Shown here: one piece after another, positions 16,073-25,045 of the stretch
Layout: the number at the start of each line of letters is the position of its first letter
How positions within the stretch are numbered: the stretch's first letter is position 1
Assembly (NCBI GenBank): GCA_020444075.1
Contig: JAHLLR010000042.1
Coordinates: forward strand, 1 to 44,775
From: Deltaproteobacteria bacterium
Lineage (GTDB): Bacteria > Desulfobacterota > Desulfobacteria > Desulfobacterales > Desulfosarcinaceae
Direction of reading: 5' to 3'
DNA length: 44,775 nt
Notes under the pieces: generated by a model
The model's database searches: none
What the model was told of the DNA's origin: nothing
What the model saw: the letters and a program-made list of their open reading frames with translations, nothing else
Program-made: the position numbers and the translations under genes

Positions 16073-18172
16073 ATGGAACGGGAGGCCATTCAAGTGAAAA
16101 TAACCATCGACGGGAAGGAAACCCTCGTCGGCGCCGGCCTCACTATCCTGGAAGCGGCCCGGCAGCAGGGCATCTCCATCCCCACGCTCTGCCACCATCC
16201 AGCCCTTTCCGAGCGCGGGGGGTGCCGCATGTGTGTCGTTGAGGTGGACGGCGCACCCCGGTTGGCCGCCAGTTGTGTCACGCCGGTCAGGGACGGCATG
16301 AACGTGGTCACCGTCAACGCACGCATCATCGAAACCCGCCGCACCATGCTGGAATTTCTGTTTGCCGAGAGAAATCACCATTGCATGTTCTGCCCCCGCA
16401 GCGGTGATTGTGAATTGCAGGCGCTTGCCTACGCCCTGCATATGGATCACCTGACGGTGCCCTCATCCTTTGATGCCTTTCCGGTGGACGCCACCAGCGA
16501 TTATATCGGACTCGACCATAACCGCTGTATCCTGTGCGGCCGTTGCGTGCGTGCCTGCGAGGAATTGTCCGGATGCCGCGTCCTCAACTTCCACAACCGG
16601 GGACCCGCCACCCTGATTGGTTTCGACCTGAACGAGACGCGCGAGCATTCCACCTGCACCAGTTGCGGCGCCTGTCTGCAAGTCTGTCCGACCGGCGCCC
16701 TGTACCATCGTCACCGGACCCATTACGCGGTCAAGGGACATTCCAGAAACTGGCAGACGATCCGGACGGTTTGTCCGCTGTGCGGGTTGCTGTGTCCTAC
16801 CGTCTCGACGGTCAGGGACAATGATTTGATAAAAATCGAAGGAATCGTCCCCGCCGGCGAGGACCGGCCCGACCGCGGCATCCTTTGCCATTTGGGAAGA
16901 TTTGAGGTGCTCAAGCCTTCCGGCCGTCGCCTTCTGCACCCCATGGCCAGGCAAACGGACGGATCCTGGGCTGAAACGAGCCGGGAGCGCGCCCTGGACC
17001 TTACCGTTGAAGGGTTGAACCGGGTGCGCGATGCCCATGGCGGCCATGCGGTGATGGGACTGGTTTCGGGCCTGTCCTCCAATGAGGAACTGGTCTGTTT
17101 CAGGGACCTGATGGAAAGCGCGTGGCAGGCCGGAGCCATTGCCACCGTGGAATCGTCCGAATTTCAAAATATATACGACCTCGGGCCGGATAACGGACAG
17201 CCCTTTACGGAAGCCTCCTGGAGAAAGATGGCCGAAGCCGATTTTATTCTTACGGTCGGCGCCGTTTCCCCTGACCGCCAGCCGGCGGTGGGCAACCTGA
17301 TCCGCAGGTGCTTGATCGAGCACCACCTGCGGTCCGCCGTTATCGGCCCGGATGATTTTCTGTATCCCCATGGAACCCATCATCTTCCGGTTAAAAATAA
17401 AGATGCGCTGTTGCTGGTCAGACTGATTTCAAACGAAGCCGCCAAAGGAATGAAAAAAACGACTGCTGCGGCCGGCCCGGGTGAATCCGTCAGGCCGATT
17501 GAAACGGTAAAGGCCACGGATATCGTTAAACGGTTGCATCTGGACGGTACGGCTCAGATCGTTTTGCATGAAATCATCCGGGATTTCGTGGATTCGGTCA
17601 ACCCGTTGATTCTCGTTGGCGAGAACGTCGCCGCCCAAGCGGATAAGACCGGCCTGGGAGCGCTGGTGAACCTAGCCCGGTTAAAGGGGCTTGATCATGA
17701 TCGGCGGTTGCGGCTGATTGTGCTGAAGCCGTGCGGCAACAGCATGGGTGCCTGGCGGCTGCTGAACCGGTCGGGCCGGAAGCATCGGGCCCGGGCCGGG
17801 ATAAAAGGCGGTCTGATCCTGCTTGAGCAGGACCCGTTTCAAGGCGCGGTTGATTTAAAAATCCCCGATGATCTGGGATTCCTGGCGGTCATCAGCCCCT
17901 GCTGGCCCGATAGTCTGGATGACCGTGCCCATGTGCTCATACCCAAATCCTCGTGGAGGGAAACCGACGGCACCTGGTCCGGCCTGGACGGCTGCGAAAC
18001 CGTGTTTCGCCGGAAAATGCTGGATGCCCCGGCAGGCATTCAGGCAGCCTGGCAAACCCTGGCGGATCTGGCCGTACGGGCGAATGTCACTTCAGGCTGC
18101 ACCACATGGGAAGCCTTGCGCCGGCAGGCCGAACACGAGATGCAGAAGGAGGCCATCGGTGAAAAAACCTAA
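16073..18172 (+). CDS. hydA: NuoG/HydA-like iron-sulfur subunit of the hydrogenase complex
   Basis: 699 residues, starting at the second of two in-frame ATGs (16073), which has the ribosome binding site AAGGAG nine bases away; the ATG at 16064 touches that site. Domains: plant-type [2Fe-2S] (Cys40, 51, 54, 68), a His/Cys [4Fe-4S] site (HHCMFCPRSGDCELQ, about 102-116), two ferredoxin-type clusters (CILCGRCVRAC, then CTSCGACLQVC with its following CP), and the molybdopterin-oxidoreductase-type cluster (CPLCGLLC). After that comes a degenerate molybdopterin-binding-like domain to the C terminus, which in NuoG-type subunits is structural. It links the HydB flavin sites to the hydrogenase module. 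Its 3' end overlaps hydS by 14 bases. Confidence 0.92.
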   Translation: MEREAIQVKITIDGKETLVGAGLTILEAARQQGISIPTLCHHPALSERGGCRMCVVEVDGAPRLAASCVTPVRDGMNVVTVNARIIETRRTMLEFLFAERNHHCMFCPRSGDCELQALAYALHMDHLTVPSSFDAFPVDATSDYIGLDHNRCILCGRCVRACEELSGCRVLNFHNRGPATLIGFDLNETREHSTCTSCGACLQVCPTGALYHRHRTHYAVKGHSRNWQTIRTVCPLCGLLCPTVSTVRDNDLIKIEGIVPAGEDRPDRGILCHLGRFEVLKPSGRRLLHPMARQTDGSWAETSRERALDLTVEGLNRVRDAHGGHAVMGLVSGLSSNEELVCFRDLMESAWQAGAIATVESSEFQNIYDLGPDNGQPFTEASWRKMAEADFILTVGAVSPDRQPAVGNLIRRCLIEHHLRSAVIGPDDFLYPHGTHHLPVKNKDALLLVRLISNEAAKGMKKTTAAAGPGESVRPIETVKATDIVKRLHLDGTAQIVLHEIIRDFVDSVNPLILVGENVAAQADKTGLGALVNLARLKGLDHDRRLRLIVLKPCGNSMGAWRLLNRSGRKHRARAGIKGGLILLEQDPFQGAVDLKIPDDLGFLAVISPCWPDSLDDRAHVLIPKSSWRETDGTWSGLDGCETVFRRKMLDAPAGIQAAWQTLADLAVRANVTSGCTTWEALRRQAEHEMQKEAIGEKT

Positions 18173-18701
18173 ACTGGCCACGGTCTGGTGCGAGGCCTGT
18201 GCCGGCTGCCACATGTCGTTTCTGGATCTGGACGAAGGGCTGGTCGATATTCTCTCACAGGTGGAATTGACGGTCTCTCCACTGACGGATGTCAAGGATT
18301 TCGCCTTTCCCCACGTCGACGTAGGAATCGTGGAAGGCGGCGTGGGCAACCAGGAAAATCGGGAAGTGATCGAACGGCTTCGCAGGCAGTGCCGTTTGCT
18401 CATCGCCTGGGGAGACTGCGCCGTTTTTGGCGGCATCCACACCCTGCGCAACGGGCTGTCCACGGGCGAGGTGCTGCGCTGCAGCTATGTGGAAACAGCC
18501 GGCACCGTAAACGGGGTCATTCCCTGCCATGAAGACATTCCCCCGCTTCTGGACAAGGTGCTGCCGGTCAACGCGGTGGTGGCGGTCGACGGGTATGTGC
18601 CCGGCTGCCCGCCGGCGCCGGAAGTTCTGGCCTATTGTCTCAAGGAACTGCTGGCGGGCAGGCTGCCTGTGTTGCCCGAGGAAATGATCCATTTCGATTA
18701 G
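18159..18701 (+). CDS. hydS: [NiFe] hydrogenase small subunit (HydS/HoxY-like)
   Basis: 180 residues from a GTG start preceded by AAGGAGG inside the 3' end of hydA; the open frame continues upstream, but that part is a shadow of hydA. Proximal [4Fe-4S] ligands are visible in WCEACAGCHMSF, AWGDCAVFGG, the Cys of VIPCHE, and GYVPGCPPAPE. The short form without medial and distal cluster domains is typical of group 3c/3d and HydS-type cytoplasmic enzymes. There is no Tat signal. The stop codon sits inside the left arm of a large inverted repeat that separates this gene from hydL. Confidence 0.95.
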   Translation: MKKPKLATVWCEACAGCHMSFLDLDEGLVDILSQVELTVSPLTDVKDFAFPHVDVGIVEGGVGNQENREVIERLRRQCRLLIAWGDCAVFGGIHTLRNGLSTGEVLRCSYVETAGTVNGVIPCHEDIPPLLDKVLPVNAVVAVDGYVPGCPPAPEVLAYCLKELLAGRLPVLPEEMIHFD

Positions 18702-18847
18702 GAGTGGTTTAAAAATCTCCCCTCAGGCCCAACCTCCATGTTGGGGAGGTGGATTCAATACTCGACATACCCGATGTATGCCTCCGTTTGAATCCACCTC
18801 CCCGCCTTGATCTTGAACCTGATTGAAGGTTTTTAAACCACTCCTAA
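18698..18847. repeat. Large nested inverted repeat between hydS and hydL
   Basis: The outer arms are a perfect 18-base inverted repeat: TTAGGAGTGGTTTAAAAA at 18698-18715 and its complement at 18830-18847. Inside is a second perfect 16-base pair: GGGGAGGTGGATTCAA at 18743-18758 and its complement at 18788-18803. In the loop CATAC and GTATG can also pair. The left outer arm contains the hydS stop codon, and the right outer arm runs into the AAGGAGG that serves hydL. It contains no gene. It could be a small mobile palindromic element or an RNA structure that sets HydS/HydL expression. Confidence 0.9.
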
Positions 18848-18857
18848 GGAGGGCTTC

Positions 18858-20288
18858 ATGGCCCGGCCATCTAAAATTACCATCAATCCCCTCAGCCGCA
18901 TCGAAGGCCACGGCAAGATCACGATTCATCTGGATGAAAACGGCGATGTGAGCGAGTGCCGGTTTCACGTTACCCAGTTTCGTGGCTACGAGCGGTTCTG
19001 CCAGGGCAGGCCTTTCGAGGAGATGCCCGTGATCACCCAGCGCATCTGCGGCATCTGCCCGGTCAGCCACCAGCTGGCCTCGGCCAAGGCCTGCGATGCG
19101 ATCCTGGGTGTGGATATTCCGCCCACCGCCAGGCGATTGCGGGAACTGCTGCATATGGGACAGTTCATTCAGTCCCATGCGCTGCATTTTTTTCATCTCG
19201 CCAGCCCCGACCTGCTGCTCGGCTGGGATGCCGATCCGGGCAGGCGCAATGTGGTGGGGCTGATGGCGGCGTTTCCGGATCTGGCCATGAAAGGCATTCG
19301 GCTCAGAAAATTCGGGCAGGAAATCATCAAGGCCCTGGGGGGCAAGAAAATCCATCCGGCCTTTGCCGTGCCCGGCGGGGTCATGAATCCGCTGAAGGAT
19401 GATGATCGCGGCAACCTGTTGCGCGGTTTCTCCGACGCCTATGCGTCAACCCATGCCGCCCTGGGTGTCGTCAAAAAATGGCTCGGAACCCATAGGGATG
19501 AGGTGAAACAATTTGCCAATTTTTCATCCAGTTACGCCGGACTGGTAGATGAAAAGGGATGTCCGGCATTGTACGACGGCGTCATGCGCATGAGGAGCCA
19601 TGACGGCGGCATCCTGGCCGAATTCGACCCGGCGCAATACCTGGAGTTCATCGCCGAACATGTGGAACCCTGGTCCTATCTTAAATTTCCGGTTTTCAAA
19701 CCCCTGGGATATCCGGCCGGCTGCTACCGGGTGGGACCGCTGGGACGGCTGAATGTCGTCGATGCCATGGGAACCCCCCAGGCACAGGAGGCGTTCGACG
19801 ACTATCGTCAAAGGACTGCAAACGGGCTCAAGGGCGGATCCCTGATTTTCCATTACGCGCGGCTCATCGAACTGCTTTACTGCCTGGAGAAGGCTGAAAC
19901 CCTTCTGGAAGACGACCGGATCTGCGGCCGGGATATCCGCATTTCATCCAACCCGGCCAACCGGCAAGGGGTGGGGGCCATCGAAGCCCCCAGAGGTACT
20001 TTGATCCATCATTACCGGGTGGATCAATACGGAATCCTTGAAGCCGTCAATCTCATCGTGGCCACCGGGCACAACAATCTGGCCATGAACCGGGCGATCG
20101 ACCTCGTGGCCAGAGCCTATATCCGCGGCGGTGAGGTTAAAGAAGGTCTGCTAAACCGCATCGAAGGCGCTATCCGATGCTACGATCCCTGTCTTTCCTG
20201 TTCCACCCATGCCGTCGGGCAAATGCCGCTTGCCGTCGAGATTTTCAGCAGTACCGGCGCACGGGTGAAAAAACTCGGGAGCACGTAA
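18858..20288 (+). CDS. hydL: [NiFe] hydrogenase large subunit (HydL/HoxH-like)
   Basis: 476 residues after AAGGAGGGCTTC. The NiFe active-site ligands are Cys64 and Cys67 in [10 protein letters not shown] and Cys445 and Cys448 in DPCLSCSTH. After His451 there is a 25-residue C-terminal extension (AVGQMPL...), the peptide removed by a specific endopeptidase during maturation; such a protease is encoded next. The [11 protein letters not shown] start and cytoplasmic partners fit a group 3 bidirectional enzyme. With HydC, HydB, HydA and HydS it forms the five-subunit layout known for the electron-bifurcating [NiFe] hydrogenase HydABCSL. Confidence 0.96.
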   Translation: MARPSKITINPLSRIEGHGKITIHLDENGDVSECRFHVTQFRGYERFCQGRPFEEMPVITQRICGICPVSHQLASAKACDAILGVDIPPTARRLRELLHMGQFIQSHALHFFHLASPDLLLGWDADPGRRNVVGLMAAFPDLAMKGIRLRKFGQEIIKALGGKKIHPAFAVPGGVMNPLKDDDRGNLLRGFSDAYASTHAALGVVKKWLGTHRDEVKQFANFSSSYAGLVDEKGCPALYDGVMRMRSHDGGILAEFDPAQYLEFIAEHVEPWSYLKFPVFKPLGYPAGCYRVGPLGRLNVVDAMGTPQAQEAFDDYRQRTANGLKGGSLIFHYARLIELLYCLEKAETLLEDDRICGRDIRISSNPANRQGVGAIEAPRGTLIHHYRVDQYGILEAVNLIVATGHNNLAMNRAIDLVARAYIRGGEVKEGLLNRIEGAIRCYDPCLSCSTHAVGQMPLAVEIFSSTGARVKKLGST

Positions 20289-20291
20289 ACC

Positions 20292-20843
20292 ATGATCCTG
20301 CCGGAAACAACATCATCTGAATATTGGATCATCGGCTATGGCAACGCCCAGCGCCGGGATGACGGCATCGGCCCGTATATCGTCAACCGGTTGCGGCCCC
20401 TCTTGGCGAGCCGCGGAGATGTTCACCTGCGGGTTTCACACCAGCTGGAACCTGATTGGATTGAACTGCTGAAAAACGCGACTACCATTTTGTTTGTGGA
20501 CGCCGCCATCCGCAGGGGAGGGGAGGGGCGTCGCTGGACGGCCATTCAACCGGAATTCAAAACCCTGCCCTGCCTGGGCCATCAGGTTACCCCGGCCTTC
20601 ATCCTGGGTTGGCTGCAGTGCTTGTACCGCCGTTGCCCGACCGCATGGCTGGTCACCATTGAGGGAAACGATTTCGGCTTCGGCAGCGGACTGTCCCCCG
20701 TGGCCCGGAAAAGTGCTGAACAGGTCATCGGCGAAATCACCGCGTTGGTGTTGACGCAAGGGGGGGGAACCCTACCGGAACTCCCGGACAAACCGGGAAA
20801 GGTAATTAATAACGGACAAAACCCTATCAGGAGGCCGACATGA
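20292..20843 (+). CDS. Hydrogenase maturation endopeptidase (HycI/HoxW family)
   Basis: 183 residues. The family's nickel-probing motif is present as IIGYGNAQRRDDGIGP (Asp23/Asp24 region), followed by LFVDAAIRRG and LGHQVTPAFIL, the positions of the other metal-binding Asp and His. It follows hydL by three bases and should cleave the 25-residue C-terminal peptide of HydL once Ni is inserted. The second large subunit in the window has no such peptide and should not need it. The stop overlaps the start of the receiver gene (ATGA). Confidence 0.92.
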   Translation: MILPETTSSEYWIIGYGNAQRRDDGIGPYIVNRLRPLLASRGDVHLRVSHQLEPDWIELLKNATTILFVDAAIRRGGEGRRWTAIQPEFKTLPCLGHQVTPAFILGWLQCLYRRCPTAWLVTIEGNDFGFGSGLSPVARKSAEQVIGEITALVLTQGGGTLPELPDKPGKVINNGQNPIRRPT

Positions 20844-21253
20844 GTGCCGGAAAAGATATACTCGTCATCGACGACGACCGGGACCTGGTGGATACCCTTC
20901 GGATCGTGCTGGAAAGCAAAGCCTATGCGGTCAGGACGGCCTATGACGGTCAGGACGGGTTTCGCCGCATCGAAGAAAAAATACCCGATCTCATCATCCT
21001 GGATGTCATGATGGCTACGGTTACCGAGGGATTCGATCTGGCGTGCATACTCAACAACCGGCCCGAATACCGGGATATACCCATTATCATGGTCACCTCG
21101 TTTCCAAAGGTCATGGCCGAAACAGGTCCAGACACGTTTCAACACATCCTGGGAGAGGACTGGCCGGTATCGATCTTTATTGAAAAACCGGTTGATCCGG
21201 AGAAATTGCTGACCGCCATCGAGGATATCTGGAAGGAAAAAGACGAGACATAA
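20840..21253 (+). CDS. Receiver-only response regulator in the hydrogenase operon
   Basis: 137 residues. Single receiver domain with acidic cluster at 11-13, phospho-acceptor Asp55 (LIILDVMMAT), Thr/Ser switch in IIMVTSFP and Lys in FIEKPVDPEKL. No output domain. Translation is coupled to the protease upstream (4-base overlap) and the histidine kinase downstream (1-base overlap, TAATG), so the three genes are expressed together with the hydrogenase. It probably signals by protein-protein contact. Confidence 0.92.
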   Translation: MSAGKDILVIDDDRDLVDTLRIVLESKAYAVRTAYDGQDGFRRIEEKIPDLIILDVMMATVTEGFDLACILNNRPEYRDIPIIMVTSFPKVMAETGPDTFQHILGEDWPVSIFIEKPVDPEKLLTAIEDIWKEKDET

Positions 21254-23151
21254 TGACGGACGGCCTCCACATGCAATTGGGCGATGAACTGGTCAAGGAA
21301 CAGCTGTTTTTCCGCAAGGAACTCAGGGAACGGATCCGCTGGTTGATCCGTCTGAGGTGGATTGCCGCCGGTTCATCGCTGGTCGCAAGCTGGCTGGTCT
21401 ATTATCAATGGCGGACGCTGCCGGTTGTCACCGTCGATCTCATCCTCCTTTTTGTCTTGCTTTACAATCTCGGTTTTCATTTCATCTGGCGGCGGCTGCA
21501 AACGGGCAACCCCCGGGAAGTAAAGCCCTTGACCATTTTTACCCACGCACAGATCATTTGCGACTTCTCAGCCCTTTATCCGTTAATTTATTTTACCGGA
21601 AATTTACACAGCCCGCTGCTCATATTTTTAATTTTCCATGTCATCCTGTCAGGGATGTTGCTCTCCCCGCTGAGCTGTTTTTTATATTGCTTCTCGGTCC
21701 CGGCTGTCCTGGGCGGGCTGGTGACATTGCAGGCGTTGGAAATTCTCCCTATCCAGCCGGCCATGTTCCACGGACCGTCGTGGGTTTATCGTTTGTATGT
21801 TCCGGTGGATGCTCCGGACATGGTGCCTTTCTTTCTTCTCTTTGTTGCCGCCCTGTTCATCACCGCTTTTCTGGTCACCTCCCTCAAGTTGAGTCTGAGG
21901 GTCAAAGGCAGAGCACTGCTTCAGGTCTCTAAAGCACTGGATGCCGGTAATGTTAAATTGAGGGCCCTGTACAAGATGGTCACGGAGATGGGCGGCTGCG
22001 TGTCGCTGCAGCCGTTGATGGATGTGGCCACCCGAAACGCGGCCCGGATAATGGGGGTCGACACCTGCTCCATCAAACTGCTGGACGATCAGCGGGAAAA
22101 CCTGATCTTTGCTTCCACCTTCGGTCTCGGCGAGGAGTATAAGAAAAACAGTCGGGGGGTCAAGGTTGCCGGAAACCCCATTGCCCAGAAAATCATGGAT
22201 GGGACGCTGAGCGTCATCGGTAAAATAGGTGAAAAGGATTATTCACAGTATCCGGAAGATATCCGCAAAGAAGGAATTGCTTCCATGATCTGCCTGCCCC
22301 TTTCCGTGGGCAAGACCGTTTCGGGGATATTTTGCGTATACAGTGCCGAGCCCGGCACTTTTTCGGAGGATGACGTCAAATTTTTTTCGTTGATGACCGA
22401 CCTGACCGCCCTGTCCATGGAAAACCTGAAAAGGGACCTCGATAAATCATGGTTCCTGCAGAAAGCGGCCCACCAGCTTCGCTCACCGTTGAATACCGTG
22501 TTGAGCATGCTCAACCTGATAAAAAACCGTTATCTCGGTCCCGTGACGCCGAAACAGGCAACTACGCTCGACCGCAGTGTGAAACGCCTCCAGATTCTGG
22601 GAGACGTGGTTGCCGACCTGCTCAATCTTGAAATTAAACGGATGGACCTGCAAAAGGTTGTCTTGCATCCGGTCACGGCGGCCAGTGTATTGAACCCCCT
22701 GAGGGAGCCATACCAGGTGCTGGCGGCCGAAAAGCATGTGGACGTCGCCTTCGATATCGACAAATCACTGCCTCCTGTTCTGGCCGATGAGAAGCTTGTC
22801 GACGACCTGTTCACCAACCTGATTGCCAATGCGGTGAAATATACGCCGGTGGGAGGGGCGGTGCGTGTGACGTTAAGCCGGGAAAACAGCAAGCATGTCC
22901 GGTTTCAAGTCCGTGACACCGGTATCGGTATCACGCCGGATGATCTTCCCTGCATTTTTACGGAATTTTTCAGATCCGCCAACGCCAGACAGTTTGAGGA
23001 AGAAGGGACGGGACTGGGACTGGTGGTCGTAAAGGAAATTATGGATCGTCTGAAAGGCACCATATCCGTGAAAAGTACGCTGGGGGAGGGCACCTGTTTT
23101 ACCTGCCGTCTGCCGATAGCCGACCGGCCTTCAGCCAATGAGGATAACTGA
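21253..23151 (+). CDS. Membrane-bound GAF sensor histidine kinase in the hydrogenase operon
   Basis: 632 residues. The N-terminal 220 residues hold about six hydrophobic membrane segments. Then follow a GAF domain (about 245-385, with CSIKLLDDQRENLIF and GIASMICLPLSVG), a HisKA domain with His407 in AAHQLRSPL, and a HATPase_c domain with NLIANAVKY, DTGIGITPDD and GTGLGLVVVKE. The neighbouring receiver protein is the obvious partner. Being the penultimate gene of the hydrogenase unit suggests that it reports redox or H2-related state, but no ligand can be read. Confidence 0.93.
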   Translation: MTDGLHMQLGDELVKEQLFFRKELRERIRWLIRLRWIAAGSSLVASWLVYYQWRTLPVVTVDLILLFVLLYNLGFHFIWRRLQTGNPREVKPLTIFTHAQIICDFSALYPLIYFTGNLHSPLLIFLIFHVILSGMLLSPLSCFLYCFSVPAVLGGLVTLQALEILPIQPAMFHGPSWVYRLYVPVDAPDMVPFFLLFVAALFITAFLVTSLKLSLRVKGRALLQVSKALDAGNVKLRALYKMVTEMGGCVSLQPLMDVATRNAARIMGVDTCSIKLLDDQRENLIFASTFGLGEEYKKNSRGVKVAGNPIAQKIMDGTLSVIGKIGEKDYSQYPEDIRKEGIASMICLPLSVGKTVSGIFCVYSAEPGTFSEDDVKFFSLMTDLTALSMENLKRDLDKSWFLQKAAHQLRSPLNTVLSMLNLIKNRYLGPVTPKQATTLDRSVKRLQILGDVVADLLNLEIKRMDLQKVVLHPVTAASVLNPLREPYQVLAAEKHVDVAFDIDKSLPPVLADEKLVDDLFTNLIANAVKYTPVGGAVRVTLSRENSKHVRFQVRDTGIGITPDDLPCIFTEFFRSANARQFEEEGTGLGLVVVKEIMDRLKGTISVKSTLGEGTCFTCRLPIADRPSANEDN

Positions 23152-23165
23152 AAAGGAGAGATGCC

Positions 23166-23618
23166 ATGTACAAAAAAATACTCGTGCCCCTGGACGGTTC
23201 CATGCGCGCAGAGGCCATTTTACCGCATGTGGAGAGTCTGGCCCTGTGCCTTAAGGCCAGCGTGGTCCTCCTGTATGTGGACGAGACATCCGATTTGGCG
23301 CTCGAGCGCGACGAAGTGGTCGATGTGAACACGTACCTGGAAAAACGCCGGAAACGGATATCCACCACCCAGGCCTACCTGCAGACGATCATCGATAAAT
23401 GGCGTTCTATCGATATCGATGTGCAGATGCGTATCGGCCGGGGCGGGGTGGTGGCCTGCATCATTGACACCGCCAAGCGGGAATCGGCGGATCTGGTGGC
23501 CATGGCCAGTCATGGCCATGGTGGGGTGGCACGGACCTTTTACGGCAGTGTTGCCGTGGGCGTGCTCAATCGCATCGACCGGCCGCTGCTGCTGATCCGT
23601 TCGCGTTTCGCGAAGTAG
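23166..23618 (+). CDS. Universal stress protein (single UspA domain)
   Basis: 150 residues, preceded by AAAGGAGAG. YKKILVPLDGSMRAE begins the domain, and ASHGHGGVARTFYGSVAVGVL carries the ATP-binding G-x2-G-x9-GS-type signature. It starts 15 bases after the histidine kinase and is probably the last gene of the hydrogenase operon. Usp proteins near hydrogenases are usually expressed under energy stress; its exact role is unknown. Confidence 0.93.
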   Translation: MYKKILVPLDGSMRAEAILPHVESLALCLKASVVLLYVDETSDLALERDEVVDVNTYLEKRRKRISTTQAYLQTIIDKWRSIDIDVQMRIGRGGVVACIIDTAKRESADLVAMASHGHGGVARTFYGSVAVGVLNRIDRPLLLIRSRFAK

Positions 23619-23644
23619 CCGGCAGACAGCGTCCCGGCCGCTGC

Positions 23645-24628
23645 TCATAAAGAGGGTTCGACAGCGCTGGTAAAAGGCTTGTTTTCCATGCTGCCGGCAG
23701 CCAGCGACCGGGTCACATCCACAGGCATGCCATCCTGGCGGTCGAGGGCCCGGCGATACTTGTCGAGGTCGACGCGCCAGGCATGCCTGCTCATTCGTAA
23801 ATGAAATAAGCCATATTGCTGAAGGTTTCCGACCCTGCCGTAGATGTCCCGATGGACTTCCACGAACACCCGATCCGCCAGCGTGCCGATCTTGACCGGT
23901 TCATAGACCATGGTGACCCGCGTCCCCGGTTGAACGCGTTCGAAAAGCCGTTCGATGTCCTCGGGATACAGCCGGATGCACCCACGGGTCACCGCCCGCC
24001 CGATCGACCATGGGAAATCGGTGCCATGGATGCCATAGTGCGTGTTCTCAAGGCCCATCCAGAACGCTCCCAGGGGATTGTCCGGGCCGGGCGGAAGATA
24101 TTGAAAATCATACTTTTGTCTCAACGAGGGCGGTACGGCCCAACCCGGGTGGATCTTCTTCTCTTTGATGGCGAAGGTGCCCTTCGGCGTCGGCCAGGAC
24201 TTCTCACCGATGCTTATGGGAAAAGTGACGACGCTGCCATGGTCCGCGCTGAAGCAATACAGCCGTAATTCGGCGATATTGACAACGATGCCATTGAAAA
24301 CGCCCTTCGGCAGGACCCACTGGGAAGGGATGTCCATGAGCATGCCCTCGGGGGGCAGCCAGGGGTCAAGTTGCGGATAGAGGTCCTGAATTTCATTGAA
24401 ACCCAGGTTATATTGCCGGGCGATGTCCAGCAGCGTTTCCTTTTTACGGATCTGGTGCCGCCGGATCGTGCCGATGACCTCCCGGGCCGTTGAAAAAGCA
24501 GTCGGTCCACTGACCCCTGGTGCGGACCGCCCACCCATCGACTGGCCGGAGGCGTTTGCCCCGGCCGCAGCAACTGTGACGGCTGCCGCCATTGCCGTCA
24601 GCAAAACAATCCGGTTAATCCCGTTCAC
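23645..24628 (-). CDS. LysM L,D-transpeptidase (YkuD family), exported
   Basis: 327 residues from a GTG at 24628 that has AGGG upstream and gives a clean signal peptide (NGINRIVLLTAMAAAVTVAA, then GANA). An ATG at 24637 and a GTG at 24679 are possible but have poorer ribosome binding sites. A LysM motif (ETLLDIARQYNLGFNEIQ) precedes the YkuD catalytic domain with the signature HGTDFPWSIGRAVTRGCIRL, including the catalytic His and Cys. Enzymes of this layout (ErfK/YbiS type) attach Braun lipoprotein to peptidoglycan or make 3-3 cross-links in the periplasm. The gene just upstream encodes a Braun-type lipoprotein ending in lysine, which supports the first role. Confidence 0.9.
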   Translation of the reverse strand: MNGINRIVLLTAMAAAVTVAAAGANASGQSMGGRSAPGVSGPTAFSTAREVIGTIRRHQIRKKETLLDIARQYNLGFNEIQDLYPQLDPWLPPEGMLMDIPSQWVLPKGVFNGIVVNIAELRLYCFSADHGSVVTFPISIGEKSWPTPKGTFAIKEKKIHPGWAVPPSLRQKYDFQYLPPGPDNPLGAFWMGLENTHYGIHGTDFPWSIGRAVTRGCIRLYPEDIERLFERVQPGTRVTMVYEPVKIGTLADRVFVEVHRDIYGRVGNLQQYGLFHLRMSRHAWRVDLDKYRRALDRQDGMPVDVTRSLAAGSMENKPFTSAVEPSL

Positions 24629-24694
24629 GGCGACCATCCCTGCCGCGGCGCTGAAGACCCACCACCGGCAGCCTGTCACTAAAATGATCGTGCA

Positions 24695-25045
24695 TTATTT
24701 TTTCATTTTCTGCATAAATACGGCTTCCGCTTTTTCGGCCATGGCCTGGGCCCGGTCAGCAGCGGCTTCGGCCCGGCTGGCGGCTTTTTCGGCCCGGGCA
24801 GCCGCATCCATGGCGCGGTCGGCAGCCAACTCGGCCCGCGAAGCGGCCGCATTGGCATCGGCAGACATGGCTTTGGCCTGTTTCGCATCTTCCATCGCCC
24901 GGCTGGACTGCTCCAGCGCCTGGTCCGCCTTCTCCTGAATCGAGGATACCTGAGTGGTACCGGCACACCCGGAAAGCAGGCACCCGACGACGATCAGTAC
25001 AACCAGACCGGAAATCAGCCATCTCGATTTTGTTGCTTTATTCAT
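24695..25045 (-). CDS. Alanine-rich Lpp/OprI-type outer-membrane lipoprotein
   Basis: 116 residues after AGGGAGTG. The signal peptide ends in lipobox LSGC with Cys27 as the lipidated residue. The mature part is almost entirely a heptad-repeat helix rich in Ala, Asp, Glu and Lys (repeats of the type ASRAELAADRAMDAAARAE), the alanine-zipper pattern of Lpp and OprI. The C terminus is MKK; a C-terminal lysine is the residue through which Braun lipoprotein is bound to peptidoglycan. It is longer than E. coli Lpp (78 residues). The L,D-transpeptidase gene follows 66 bases downstream on the same strand. Confidence 0.88.
   Translation of the reverse strand: MNKATKSRWLISGLVVLIVVGCLLSGCAGTTQVSSIQEKADQALEQSSRAMEDAKQAKAMSADANAAASRAELAADRAMDAAARAEKAASRAEAAADRAQAMAEKAEAVFMQKMKK

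Noticed and set aside
18698-18847. Simple rho-independent terminator between hydS and hydL
   Set aside because: The 18-base outer arms span 150 bases and no stem is followed directly by a T-run. A terminator would also cut the subunit pair apart.
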